A stretch of 64,000 nt of DNA, taken from positions 143,717,828 to 143,781,827 of the forward strand of contig CM043700.1 in NCBI GenBank assembly GCA_023935145.1, given 5' to 3'. Position numbers and translations under genes: made by a program. The notes beneath the pieces were generated by a model. It had not been told where the DNA came from. It saw only the letters and a list, made by a program, of their open reading frames with translations, and made no database searches. This DNA is from Bretschneidera sinensis. Its lineage: Eukaryota > Streptophyta > Magnoliopsida > Brassicales > Akaniaceae. This document shows positions 21,238 to 36,189 of this stretch, piece by piece; within the stretch, counting starts at the first letter, position 1; every line of letters starts with the position of its first letter.

Positions 21238-23571
21238 CAGGTATTTTCTAAAACAACATTAAACCGTTTTAATGGAAAGAGAAAAAAGAAAAGAAGAAGA
21301 AGAAGAATCAGCTAGCAAATAATGTATATCTTAACTAATTTATTAAAGATCCTTCTTGTATATCTACTTCAAATGCAGTGTAATAAAGCCATAAATTTCC
21401 TAACACAGAAAGGCAAATAAATATTTAACAATTAATCCATGGGCTAGTGGAGAAGCAATATATTATCAAAGCAGATTCTGACAAACAATTAGCAGCTGCC
21501 TTATGAGTTATGGACAAAGGGTGGAAGAGCACTTAAATAAGTTCAGAGAAGGTCTTCATCCAAAAATCCAGCTGCTAATTATCTTAGTAAGATAATCAAG
21601 AAATAAAATAAAACAATAGAAGACTACATTTGCAGCAAATTAAATGCAAACTAGCTTATCTAAGGCATGCTTGTTTCTTTTCCAGCCAATTCACCCAATG
21701 CAAACTCAACAAGTCTTGTTTCAAAAATTTAAGTCTAAGAAATAAACGTATCGGATTCAGTACAATGTAAGCAATAGTTTGAATTCTTTCAAGTTTTTAA
21801 AAGAATTACCCATCACTCTCTGTGGAGATTTTTTCTAATGTAACTTTATGTAGATCATGCATGTTAGCATATACTTATATCATGAATATGTGTGCTCGCT
21901 TAACAGGATTAGAAGTTTAAAGACTAAAGTGATAGGCAAGTAGGAATGAACTTCCTGACCTAGAAAACATTAAAAAGGAAAAGTGAAAAATATATAAAAA
22001 GCAAAAATATTATTAAATGGAAGTTATCTTTTTTGCTTTGTGTTTTAATTTGATGGTTATCTTAAAGCCCTAAAACTGAAAAGAACAATTCTTTATTTTA
22101 GTAATGTCTTCAAACTTTAACAAAAGAAGTTTTCTTTTGAGGGTAGTAGCTGCAAAGTTAAGGGGCTAACATCTTAGAAACTGTTAAGGCATGAGGCATA
22201 TGAGTCATCAGTGTAACTAAACATACAAACACATACTAGAGGGAGACAACAACTAACGAGGTATTGAGTCAAAAATAGTTCTTATAAACCACAGGTTTGG
22301 TGAAGAAGCTGGCCAACAAGACCAAAACTTTTATTTATTCTATCTTTTGAACAAACCAAGCTTAAAAATCCTTATCTTCAAAGATGAGAAACTAAAATCA
22401 GAGAGAGCATGGTAGAAAATTTATCAGGAAATGTCATAATTAGAATATCATGATTAGGTACTCAAGATTCCCATGCATGATTTGTCATCCACTGATTTGG
22501 TCATGTCAGTTTCACATGCCTAATCCTTGCTTTTTCTAGAAGCTAAAGCAGCAGTGATATGTGCAGCCAGAAAGAGAGAGAGATACAATTTTTATTCTGT
22601 TTTGTTTTATTGCCAAAATACAAGGAACAATGTCAATGGATGTTCATGTCATAGAAAAGATCCCCCAACCCACATCACCCTCTCCCCTTAAAAATAAATA
22701 AAAAATAAAAAAGAGCACATTCACTGACCTCGACAGAACTGCAAGTCCTTACTGGTGCTTACAACAGACCTGAATTCAACCAGCACAGGAGAACAAAAAT
22801 GTGAGAAACACTAAAAATAAAAGAAAAGTGACTGAGCACAAGCTTTAGCCAGTCTGCACCTTCCAGCTGCATCTCCATCCAATTTCTCTAGTCTACCAAA
22901 AATGGCCAGACATTTATTGTGTCATTTTTACTGCTAGTTTGTGGATATAGAAAACAGAACACAGTGATCAATACCCTTGAAAATTAATTTTCATTTCTAT
23001 TCTATCCTTTTTCTCATTGTAGTGAAATCGATTTAGAATCTTAGAGCTGCCACCATTTCACAATCAAACAATCCTAATAGATAATCCAAAATCATTTCTT
23101 TTCCCACCTTATTCTGGGAAACCAAACAAACTATTAATCTTCCATATATCAGTTGAAAAACAAAAGAAATAGTCTCTCAATCGGGAAAAAATGAAAAGGA
23201 AACCCATTTAGGGAAGACAAAGGAGGATTAAAAAACAAAGAGGGGAAAATACAAAAAGTAAAGTGAAATCCTAATGAATAATCAGCAGAAACATACGCCA
23301 ACAAACAAAGCCTAGAAATGCACAAAGCAAAACCAAAATCAAAACCCCACGAAACTTGAATTGAACCCCAAATCCCAATATTCAAAACCAAAACCCATTT
23401 CTCAAAATAGCTTATTACAAGCAACAAAGAAACAAAGCACAAGCAAAGACAACATAGAAACCTGATTGTAACCATAAATAGGAATTAGCATTAGAGTAAA
23501 TTAGAAATATTACAAGAATTAAAGAAACAAGAAAAGGTTACAGTTAAATAAGAAGATGATAAAAAAACTAC

Positions 23572-23890
23572 CTGGAGAAGAAGAGACTTCGAGTCAAAGA
23601 GTTTTCTTGAAGGTGAGAGAGTTACCAAGAAAGGTAAAGCAAAGTCTTGGGTCTGTAGTCTGTACAGTTTCTCTCCTCCCTTCTGGGTTTCTTCGAGCTC
23701 GTCACCGTCGCGATTTGTTGAAGAAGAAAGGAGAGAGACCCGGTTAGAAAGTGAAAAGAAAGGAAATAGGGAGAGAGAAGATGAAGGCGTTGCAGAGAGA
23801 GCAAGAGCTCTGTGAAGGAGAAGGTGAGGTCGCGAGAAAGAGAGAAGATGAGGCCGCGAGAAAGAGAGTAGAGGTCTGTGATTTGGGAAA
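23572..23890 (-). other. Captured 5' leader exon with splice donor
   Basis: On the minus strand a long CT-rich, ATG-poor leader (repeated TTCTCTCTTTCTCGCG and similar) ends at CTCCAG followed by GTAGTT, a good donor. This is what a plant 5' UTR with a leader intron looks like. It occupies the same place in element Y as the LIL3-like leader does in X. The parent gene is not recognised. Confidence 0.4.
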
Positions 23891-24096
23891 GAGAGTGAAA
23901 ACTGAACGCTGAATTCAGCCAGAAAACGCCGTTTAGTAGTGTTAAAAAATCAGTGTTTGAACAACTATTTTTAGAACACTCAGTTCAAACACTGGTTTTG
24001 AGCATGGTTGGCCAAACAGCCATCTCAGTGTTTAAACAACATTTTCAGTGTTCAAACACTGAAAAGGGTTTTTGATAACCCTCTCCAAACAAGGGC

Positions 24097-25895
24097 TTGC
24101 TAATCAAATTAGCATTGATTTATTCGGCAACATTGACGGCTTTTTCTAGGATGAATCTCGTAAAAAATTGTTTGCACAACTAAATAGAAGGTTATGCCAT
24201 GCTTTCAAAAAATGAAAACTTATTGAAAATAATTGTAAAAAAGTGCCTTAAATTAAGAAACATTTTAAGGAATAATGCTACAACACCTTCTACCAAAACA
24301 AGATTTCAAGGTATATATATTTAGAAGTGTATTTTGTTCTTTTTTTTTTTTCTCGAATCATAGAGAAAATATTTGGGGTCAAAGAAAAGAAAAAATAAAA
24401 AAAATAGGAAAGAGATTTTTTTGTGATTGATTTATCTATTTCGAAATCAATGAAGATATTTAGGGATTCTAGAGGAGAGTCTCAATGTTCTTTAAATAAA
24501 GGAGTTACCTAAATGATTTGGGAGACTCTCATATTTATAAGAATAATATATAAACCCTAAAAGATGAACCATTCCAACCAGAAAGGGCTTTAAATCTAGG
24601 TTTTATATTCCAAAAGGGTGAGAATAGGACTTTGATGTATTGGGGCATATGGTTACGGTGATTTAATTAGGTGAGAGTTTTTCACAAGTTTTTATCAGTC
24701 CAAAAATTTCTAACCTGTGAGTTTTATTAAAAAATAAAATAATCAACAATCGCGTTATTAGAATTGTGGACATAAGCAAAATGTGCCAAATGTATTCGAG
24801 CATAGAACTTTGCTTTTGTTCTTTATTTTCTGATATTTTATTTTTCCATTGTTTATTATTTTGTATTTTTGTTGTGTTATTTATTTGCATGGACCTTGAG
24901 CGAAATTTTGGTAAAAATCCCAACACATGCTCATTTGGAGAAGATCATCTAATAATTTAAAAAAAAACCATGCTATTTTTTGTGATTTTTAATCTTTACT
25001 AATAAAAGAAATAAAAAATTATAATTTTACTTGTAAAAAAATCATATATTTTTTGGCATGATAAATTACATTTATAGTTGAAAGCAAATTTGAATTTTTT
25101 TTTAAACTTTCCATAAAAACTTAAAAAGTGACTTGACAAATGAAAAATGGAAAAGTAAACACAGGAGGTTAACAAATTGAACTGGACAAATGTAATTGTG
25201 GGCAAAATTTTACACCATTTCTTGTCCTTTTTATTTTTCATTTTTGTAAATCCGCTATTATTCTTAGAACACGTGGAAAAAAAGGCCTCAATAGTACTTT
25301 TATCATTTTCTTGATGAAATATGGTTTTGGAGACTTTTTTTTATTTGTGAAGAGTTTGTTTTCACCGTATTTATTAATATATAAATATATTTCAGTGTTG
25401 AAAGTTTTTGCTTACAAAAAATTTATCGAAAAAACAAACTTATCTCTTATTAAATTAAACTCACTTTATAGTTTTACAAGTTTAAGAAAAGAACCATTAA
25501 AATAATTACTCCTTAAAAATATGCTTTGGAATAATTTATTTATTTGTACAAGTTTACCAAAGATATATATAGAAATACTAAGATTTTTTTTTCATAAAAG
25601 GAATGTTAAGATTTTGTTTCAAGAGAGTTTATAAAATGGATTTTTTTTATTACAAACAAAAAAACTAAGTCAAACATTTTAAAAAATGATTTATAAAATA
25701 TTTATAAAGTAGTTCTTTTAGAGTTAACTGCACGCGTCGTCGATCGTGTTGGTTTCGCAATTTTTGTTTTACGAATTTGGAGGAGAGAGAAAAATGAAAA
25801 GTCAATAAAATCCCTAATTAAATAAGGTGTCACGGGTAATTTTGGTTCAACCAAGTTTTCGCACAATGACATTCCCTAAAAAAAATATATTATAT
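24097..25895. other. AT-rich spacer
   Basis: No gene, RNA or bounded element recognised. The right end is presumably the promoter of the spermine synthase locus; a TATA-like GTATATATATGG lies near 25900. Confidence 0.5.
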
Positions 25896-25969
25896 CAGCC
25901 GTATATATATGGCTTATACGCCATTTCCTTAGAAACAAACAAAGCTAATTGCCCGCAAAAAACAGGAGA

Positions 25970-26097
25970 TTGTAGAAACTCAAGGCCTAGGGAGAGATAC
26001 TCTTCCTTATTTCCTCTTTCCCGCTCACTGTTGCCATCTTCAGATCACAATACTGTTTCTGTTTGATATCTCACTCTTCACTGACATTAACACCAGG
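25970..26097 (+). other. Probable 5' leader exon of spermine synthase
   Basis: CT-rich leader without a long reading frame, ending ACACCAG before GCAAGATC, which resembles a GC-AG donor. The next acceptor fitting the gene is TTATTTAG at about 27919, placing the start codon exon 31 bp downstream of it. This implies a leader intron of about 1.8 kb, which houses the TRIM at 26716-27444. Confidence 0.4.
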
Positions 26098-26715
26098 CAA
26101 GATCTTTCTTTCTACATATACATATCTATATTCTCTCCCCCTCTATTACTATATTTATTTATAGCTCTGCTTTCCCTCTCTGTCTCTATGTTTCCCTGTT
26201 TAGCTTGCTGCTTTCTTTTAACAAGTATATATTATGTAATAATCAGTACAATCTGTCTCCGCTCTGTGAGTTTTGACTGAAATGTGATATTTTTCTTGCA
26301 TTTCTTTTCTTGTTTGTTTTTTTCAATCTGTCGAAGCCGAAGAATATTGCAGTTAAGGGACTTTGCTCTTTGAACCATTTTGGGTGAACCCTAGCTCATT
26401 CCGTTTGGTTTCCTGAAAATTACAGGGGAGAAAATTGAGATTTTGCACTCTTTTATGTATCGTTTCGTAATGAAAGCGAAAAGTAAATTTAACCCCCTCC
26501 AGTAATTATAGGTACAAATCTATTGATTTATTTGTTTCATTCTGTGTTGAACCGGAAAAATAAGTACTCAGTATTTTTTTTCTTTCAAAAATGCCCTGCA
26601 GCTTCTCAGAAACCAAACGAATTTTGAAAAGATTGTTTGCTTTAACGTAAGCTTGTGGAATTTGACTTGCCCCTTTTCCTTGTTGCTGTTAAAGTCGTTA
26701 TTTTGGTTTGAAATT

Positions 26716-27444
26716 TGTTGTGGCCATGGTCCGAGGGGTGACTCGGATCCCACATCGTTGAGTGAATAGCAAGACTGGTGCCTTATAAGGGTGGGAGTCT
26801 TCACTACCTCACAAGGCCTTTTAAAGCCGTGAGAACCTGCTCCCAAAGCGGACAATATCGTGAGCCACGTCTACCGGGATCTCATCAATGGCGCCGTCTG
26901 TGGGGACCCCGGAATTGACCAGACACAACCGCCAGTCTTCCCTTCACTGGGGGGCTATGTTGTGGCCATGGTCCGAGGGGTGACTCGGATCCCACATCGT
27001 TGAGTGAAAGGCAAGACTGGCGCCTTATAAGGGTAGGAGTCCTCACTCTTCACGAGGCCTTTAAAAGGCCTCGTGAGGGACCTTCTCCCAAAGCGGACAA
27101 TATCGTGAGCCATGTCTACCGGGATCTCATCAATGGCGCCGTCTGTGGGAACCCCGGAATTGACCAGACACAACCGCCAGTCTTCCCTTCACTGGGGGGC
27201 TATGTTGTGGCCATGGTCCGAGGGGTGACTCGGATCCCACATCGTTGAGTGAAAGGCAAGACTAGCGCCTTATAAGGGTGGGAGTCCTCACTCCCTCACG
27301 AGGCCTTTTAAAGCCGTGAGGGACCTGCTCCCAAAGCGGACAATATCGTGAGCCACGTCTACCGGGATCTCATCAATGGCGCCAGTCTTGCCTTTCACTC
27401 AACGATGTGGGATCCGAGTCACCCCTCGGACCATGGCCACAACA
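26716..27444 (+). mobile_element. Fold-back TRIM, three LTRs, in leader intron
   Basis: Three LTRs (26716-26887, 26958-27132, 27203-27375; about 172 bp, TGTTGTGGCC to GATCTCATCA) alternate with the 70-bp primer-binding/polypurine core. After the last LTR and ATGGCGCC (27376-27383) comes an inverted copy of the first roughly 60 bp of the LTR (27384-27444). The whole element therefore has long terminal inverted repeats as well as direct repeats. AAATT flanks it at 26711-26715 and, one base away, at 27446-27450, a plausible 5-bp target duplication. It has no coding capacity. Same family as the array at 1253-2095. Confidence 0.85.
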
Positions 27445-27949
27445 TAAATTCTTGGCTTTGATTATTGCTGCGTAGAAATATTACTCAATTTCTGTTTTTC
27501 TCTTCAGTTTTTGCTTTGCTTTGCGGCATTTGAATGAGAAAATTTATTGGTACTGTACATTTGCGTTATTTGGGAGTTGGGAGCCATGATCAAGAAGCTT
27601 AGTTTAGGTATTTTAATTCTCTAGCTGAGAGTTGTTTTTAGGAAATTAGTATGATTTGATTTTGATTCTATTACTATTGCTACATCATTAAAGAGGTGAT
27701 CTTCTTTTATTAATTTGGGTTATAAATCTTATGTTTCCTTTATCTCTCCCATGATCATCAGCATTATATTCCTGGTTTTGCGGCATAGGTTCTTTGTTCA
27801 AAATTTCGTAGAACTTTCAATTTCGGATGACAGAATTTCTTATAAATATAGGTCTTTTGCTTGGAATTCTATTATTAAAGTTTTTTTTTAATTTATTTAT
27901 TGATGTTTTGTTATTTAGAGATTGGAGTCGGAAAAGAAAAAGATAATCT

Positions 27950-30734
<2,785 letters not shown>

Positions 30735-30928
30735 GTATGTTATTGGTATTTTTTATCCATTAAGATATATTCATATTCTTAGTAAGGCGTGTCTATGTAT
30801 GCCTTAACAAGAAAGTAAAATGGAGGTCTCCAGAAAATTAGTGGTTGCGATAGAATCATTGTTTATAGTTTTTCCAAAATGCTAAAGCAAATTATCTTCA
30901 GCCTTCTAATTTATATCAAACATCAGTA

Positions 30929-31554
30929 TTATTCTGAAGCGACTCCTTGTTTCACTTCACCATTTATTGTTAGAATGGATCATGACAGGATCGTACGTTG
31001 ATCGAGTAATAACTACAAAACAATAAAGTAAGATAAAAAGAGAGACAACAAATTTACGTGGTTCGGCTTAAAGCCTACGTCCACGGGCAGAGGCCAGCAG
31101 CAAATTTCACTATAGTGAGAGAATATACAAAGAGTGTTTACAAAATTGGCTTTAACCAATACACACAATCTCACAATTTCTCTTTCTTCTTGATGTCAAT
31201 ACTTCATGTTGGAATGCTTTTTATAGGCTCACAAAAAAGTTCAAAGAACAAACATCAATAGATGCTCATCATTTTGTTGCTCATTATTTTGTTCTCCAAT
31301 TGTACCAAAGTGAACTTGTGTCTTCCACTTTGTCATCCACGATAGCCTAAAGTGAGTTTTACTTTTGACCCAAAAATTGAGCCACAAATTATGCAAGAAA
31401 GTGGATACTTTTGACCCCTCAAATTGAGCCACAAATAATGCACCAAAGTGGATACTTTTGATCCACCAAATATTCAAGGTAATAATTATCCAACAAATCT
31501 CCACCTTAACTTGAATTATTCTGAAGCGACTCCTTGTTTCACTTCACCATTTAT
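30929..31554. repeat. Tandem duplication of intron flank plus LTR
   Basis: The intron sequence starting ATTATTCTGAAGCGACTCC and ending TTTAT precedes the LTR at 30968 and again precedes the LTR at 31555. Between them lie one whole LTR (30968-31495) and 19 bp of the element's interior. A block of about 585 bp (flank, LTR and polypurine-side interior) has therefore been duplicated in tandem after insertion. Confidence 0.85.
30968..31495 (-). repeat. Extra 3' LTR copy of Copia element B
   Basis: On the minus strand the LTR runs from TGTTGGATAATTA to CATTCTAACA. It is similar to the LTRs at 31555-32033 and 36190-36693 and contains a duplicated CAAATTGAGCCACAAAT stretch also found in the LTR at 62253-62776. 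TTTAT precedes it and also follows the far LTR at 36694-36698, fixing the original target duplication. Confidence 0.85.
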
Positions 31555-32107
31555 TGTTAAAATGGATCGTGACAGGATCGTACGTTGATCGAGTAATAAC
31601 CACAAAACAATAAAGTAAGATAAAAAGGGAGACAGCAAATTTACGTGGTTCGGCTTAAAGCCTACGTCCTCGGGCAGAGAGGCCAGCAGCAAATTTCACT
31701 ATAGTGAGAGAATATACAAAGAGTGTTTACAAAATTGGCTTTAGCCAATACACACAATCTCACAATTTTTCTCTTAATTTCTCTTTCTCCTTGATATCAA
31801 TACTTCATGTTGGAATGCCTTTTATAGGCTCACAAAAAAGTCCAAAGGACAAACATCAATGGATGCTCATCATTTTGTTCTCCAATTGTACCAAAGTGAA
31901 TTTTGTCTTCCACTTTGTCATCCACCATAGCCTAAAGTGAGTTTTACTTTTGACCCAAAAATTGAGCCACAAATTATGCAAGAAAGTGGATACTTTTGAC
32001 CCACCACATATTCAAGGCAATAATTATCCAACAAATCTCCACCTTGACTTGAATTTGACAATAGTGAAAATAAAGGCTTCAACCTCTGCCAAACAACCCC
32101 AAAAGGT

Positions 32108-33730
32108 CTAATGAAAATGTTGTGCAACACCAACCAAGTCCATGCAGTGAGTGAACTTGGCAATGGAAAGAGATTTTGTCAACATATCAGCAGGATTATT
32201 CAGAGTGTCAATCTTTCTTACAATAACATCACCTTGAACCACAATATCCCGAATAAAGTGATACTTCACATCAATGTGTTTAGTTCTCTCATGATGCATT
32301 TGATCCTTCGTCAAATGTATAGCACTCTGACTGTCACAATAAACTACAGTTTTATTTGTTTCTAAACTGAGTTCATTAAGTATACCTCTTAACCAAATGG
32401 CTTCTTTGGCAGCTTCTGTAACAGCCATACATTTTGCCTCTGTAGTAGACAATGCAACTGTCGGTTGCAAGGTAGCTTTCCAACTGACTGCACAAATCCC
32501 AATAGTAAATACATAACCTGTAATTGATCTTCTCCTGTCCAAATCACCTGTAAAATCTGAATTAACATATCCAGCTAGATCATCAGAAGTTCTACCGAAT
32601 TCCAAACAAGCAGTAGAAATACCCTTCAAATATCTCAAAATTCACTTGATAGCTTGTCAATGAGTTTTTCCTGGACAGAATAAATATCTACTAACTACAC
32701 TGACAGTATGTGAGATATCTAGTCAAGTGCAAACCATTGCATACATAATACTTTCCACTGCACTAGAATAAGGAACTCTAGACATATACATTATCTCATC
32801 TTCTGACTGTGGTGACATGAATGCTGATAATCTAAAGTGAGAAGCTAAAGGAGTACTCACAGGTTTAGCATCATGCATACCAAAACATTTCAGGACTTTC
32901 TCAATATATTTCTATTGTGACAGAAATAATCTACCTGCACCTTTGTCTCTGTTGATCTCCATTCCCAAAATTTTCTTTGCTGCACCTAGGTCTTTAAACT
33001 CATCATTTAGCTAAGATTTCAATCTATTAATTTCATATATGTTCTTTGCTGCAATCAACATATCATCAACATATAGCAACAAATATATGAAAGTATCATC
33101 ATCAAGTCTTTGATAGTAGACACAACTATCATACTTGCATCTAGAAAATCCAATACTCAGCATAAAAGAGTCAAACCTTCGATACCACAGGTGTGGAGAC
33201 TGCTTGAGTCCATACAAAGATTTCTTTAAAAGATAAACATGATCTTCCTTACCTTCAACTTCAAAACCTTTTGGTTGCTCTATATAGATTTGTTCATCAA
33301 GATCACCATGAAGAAAGACTGTTTTCACATCAAGTTGCTCCAACTCCAAATTATGCATTGCAACTAAAGTAAATAAGACACGAATAAAAGTATGTCTAAC
33401 AACTTGAGAGAAAACATCATTAAAATCAACTCCCTCCACCTGGCTGTAGCCTTTTGCTACTAATCGTGCCTTATACTTGGTGTCTTCAACACCTGTGACT
33501 CATTCCTTCTTCTTAAATATCCATTTACACCCGATAATTTTCTTACCATTAGGTGGTTCGACCAATTTTCAGGTGTCATTTTTCCTTAAAGATTCCATCT
33601 CTTCATGCATCGCAACGAGCCATTTGTCTGAATCAGATGAACTGATGGCCTCAGAGTATGAGGTTGGATCGGCGACATCAATGGTTTCTTCAACATTTAA
33701 TGCATAAGCCAGCATATCTTCAAAACCATA
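32108..33730 (-). pseudogene. Copia B reverse transcriptase and RNase H
   Basis: Broken into several frames. RT core at 33011-33439 with FNDVFSQVVRHTFIRVLF, LDVKTVFLHGDLDE, LYGLKQSPHLWYRR and the catalytic YVDDM. The middle (32640-33010) shows KYIEKVLKCFGM, STPLASHFRLS and YSSAVESIMYAM with stops. The RNase H frame at 32108-32638 has [38 protein letters not shown] and [11 protein letters not shown]. One TAG splits RT from the thumb region at 33010. Confidence 0.85.
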
Positions 33731-33733
33731 CCG

Positions 33734-35161
33734 CTAAGGTGGCTTTATCTGTCTCATTTGTCTTCCACCAGCTAGAGTGTGATGCTCAGCTTCATGGTGT
33801 GTCTCTCCACCTGCAGATGAACTTCCTGACTGAATAGGATTAGGATTTGCAGATGATGAGGTACCAACCTCAAGCTCTACCTTCTCTTGTGCATTCTCCT
33901 TTCCTGTATCACACTGAACAGGCAATTCTTTTCTAGGGTGAAGCATAGCAGATTCATCAAAAGTAACATCTCTGCTAATCATAAACTTATGAGTATCAGG
34001 ACACCATAAGCGAAAACCCTTAACACCATAAGCATAACCAAGAAAAATGCATTTCTTCGCTCTAGGCTCAAATTTTCCTTCATTCACATGAGCATATGCA
34101 GGGCAACCAAATATTCTTAAGTTAGAGTAATCAGGAGGGCTACCTGACCATACCTCTTCAGGTGTCTTAAGTTTAAGTGATCTGTGAGTAGAACGGTTCA
34201 CCAAATGACATGTCAAATTGACTACTTCTGCCCAAAATTCCTTGCTAAGACCTGCGTTAGAAAGCATACATCGAGCTCTTTCTAACAGTGTTTGATTCAT
34301 CCTCTCTGCGACACCATTCTGCTGTGGTGTTTTTCTCACCGTCCGATGTCTGACGATGCTTTCATCTTTGCAGAATTGATTAAACATTGAATCACAAAAC
34401 TCAAGACCATTATCTGTTCTGAGTCTCTTGACTTGCTTCCCGGTCTGCTTCTCCAATAAGTTCTTCCATTGCTTGAAAATGCCAAATACCTCATTCTTGT
34501 GCCTGAGAAAATAGACCCAAGTCTTTCTAGAAAAATCATCAATAATCGTTAGCAAGTATCTGGCTCCTCTTTTGGAAATTTCACGGGAAGGCCCCCATAA
34601 ATCAGAATGAATGTAATCAAGAGTACCTTTGGTTCTGTGAATTGTAGTGTTGAAGCTGACTCTTTTCTGCTTTCCAAAGACACAATGCTCACAAAAATTC
34701 AGCTTCCCAATCTTTCTTTCAGGCAGAAGACCTCTTTTACTGAGTACAACTAATCCATGTTCACTCATATGCCCTAGGCGCATATGCCACAACTTGGTAG
34801 AGTCTGAATCTGACATGGATGAGGAAACTGCTGCAGAGCCTGTAACTGTTGAACCTAATAAGGTGTATAGACTGCCAGACTTCTTTCCTTTCATGAGAAC
34901 AAGAGCACCACAGGAAATCTTTATGTTCTCAGACTCAATCATAGATTTGCAGCCATTGGTATCCAGAATGCCCAAAGAAATAAGATTTTTCTTTAAATCA
35001 GGTATATGTCTGACATCAGTCAATGTCCTGACAACTCCATCATGCATCTTGATTTTTACTGTGCCTACACCAACAGTTTTGCAAGTGGCATTATTGCCAA
35101 TTAGAACAACTCCACCTTCAACAGAATCATATGTGGAGAACCAATCTCTGTTGGGGCACAT
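33734..35161 (-). CDS. Copia B protease/integrase frame (475 aa)
   Basis: Long open frame on the minus strand of an otherwise decayed element. It contains the GAG-pre-integrase region with the zinc-binding [11 protein letters not shown] and CEHCVFGKQ, and the integrase catalytic core ([41 protein letters not shown] carrying the glutamate). A C-terminal domain ([18 protein letters not shown]) follows. The protease aspartate motif (LDSGC) lies just upstream, beyond a stop at about 35190. Ends at a TAG before the RT region. Confidence 0.85.
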   Translation of the reverse strand: MCPNRDWFSTYDSVEGGVVLIGNNATCKTVGVGTVKIKMHDGVVRTLTDVRHIPDLKKNLISLGILDTNGCKSMIESENIKISCGALVLMKGKKSGSLYTLLGSTVTGSAAVSSSMSDSDSTKLWHMRLGHMSEHGLVVLSKRGLLPERKIGKLNFCEHCVFGKQKRVSFNTTIHRTKGTLDYIHSDLWGPSREISKRGARYLLTIIDDFSRKTWVYFLRHKNEVFGIFKQWKNLLEKQTGKQVKRLRTDNGLEFCDSMFNQFCKDESIVRHRTVRKTPQQNGVAERMNQTLLERARCMLSNAGLSKEFWAEVVNLTCHLVNRSTHRSLKLKTPEEVWSGSPPDYSNLRIFGCPAYAHVNEGKFEPRAKKCIFLGYAYGVKGFRLWCPDTHKFMISRDVTFDESAMLHPRKELPVQCDTGKENAQEKVELEVGTSSSANPNPIQSGSSSAGGETHHEAEHHTLAGGRQMRQIKPP

Positions 35162-35188
35162 ATGATAAAAACATCCAGAATCAAGAAT

Positions 35189-36062
35189 CTACTCGTCGTT
35201 AGATCTGGACTTGTCGGTTGCAAATAGAAAATCAACAGCTTTTTCTTCTGCTACATCAGCATCAGCTATGTCTTCCTTTTGCTTGCCCTTGTCATTTTGC
35301 CAGTCATTCTTCCTTTTATTCTGCAGCTTGTAGCATTCCACTACGATGTGTTCCTTCTTTTTACAATAATTGCAAGTCAAATTTTTGTGCTTTCCTCTTG
35401 ACTTTGATCTTCTTCTATTCTTGCCACCATCAAAGCCTCTGTCATTTGATCTGCCTCTTGCAACAAGACTGGAGCCTTGATCATCAGACTTACTAGACAA
35501 AATTTCATTATCCAATTTCTCCTTACTCATAAGAGAAGATATCACATCATCAAAATTTAATTCTTCCCTACCATAAATTATAGTGTCTCTAAAATTTTTG
35601 TACGAGAGTGGTAATGAACATAATAACAAGAGAGCTTGATCTTCAGACCTAATAACAACTTCAAGATTTTTCAAATCATTAATAATTGAGATAAACTCAC
35701 TGATATGGGACTTGAGAGAGGAACCTTCTATCATGCGGAGACCATAAAGGCGTTGCTTCATAACCAACCTGTTGGCCAAGGATTTAGTCAAGTACAACTC
35801 CTCTAGCTTGGCCCATAAGGCTGCAGAAGTCTTCTTTGACAGAACTTGCTGTAAGACATCATTTGAAAGACTTGGTTGGATTGCGGATAGAGCCTTGTCA
35901 TCCAGGTCATCCTAATCTTCATCACTCATGCCGGTAGACATCTTGGCTTTCCCCAGTAATGCTTTCTTCAAGCTATTCTGGGTTAGAATGGCTAACATAC
36001 GAACTTGCCATCGACTGAAACTGCTGTTTCCATCAAACTTCTCAATATCAAACTTCATTCTT
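35189..36062 (-). pseudogene. Copia B gag
   Basis: Minus-strand gag beginning near 36062 and best seen at 35189-35797. UBN2-type region (YLTKSLANRLVMKQRLYGLR, LKNLEVVIRSEDQALLLLCS, LPLSYKNFRDTIIYG) and one zinc knuckle CNYCKKKEHIVVEC in which the usual glycine is replaced by E. An early stop near 35912 and another at 35190 before the protease separate the frames. Confidence 0.8.
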
Positions 36063-36189
36063 GACATCTCGATCGAACAAAATGATCCTGAACAAAATTT
36101 TACTATTCACAAAATTCACTATTTGCATGAACAGTAAACTCACAGAAAAACAAACAGAAATTTATCACCTACAAGTTCTGATACCAATT

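Larger units (their letters stand above)
19903..24096. mobile_element. TIR element Y, abutting X (4.2 kb)
   Basis: Starts GGGCATGTTTGG at 19903 immediately after element X ends, and finishes CCAAACAAGGGC at 24096. Its first 400 bp are near-identical to the left end of X and its last 165 bp resemble the right end of X. The interior differs from X. It holds a TA microsatellite (21185-21236), AT-rich filler without a clear gene, and a CT-rich leader-like exon on the minus strand (23572-23890). No transposase. The right flank (TTGCTAAT) does not repeat the left flank of X. Confidence 0.6.

Noticed and set aside
23149..23475. 108-aa minus-strand hydrophobic frame
   Set aside because: Low-complexity F/L/C-rich translation of A-rich DNA; no motif and no start context.
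34647..35165. Plus-strand 172-aa frame, duplicated at 60710-61228
   Set aside because: It is the exact antisense of the Copia B pre-integrase/protease frame and only looks conserved because the region is duplicated.
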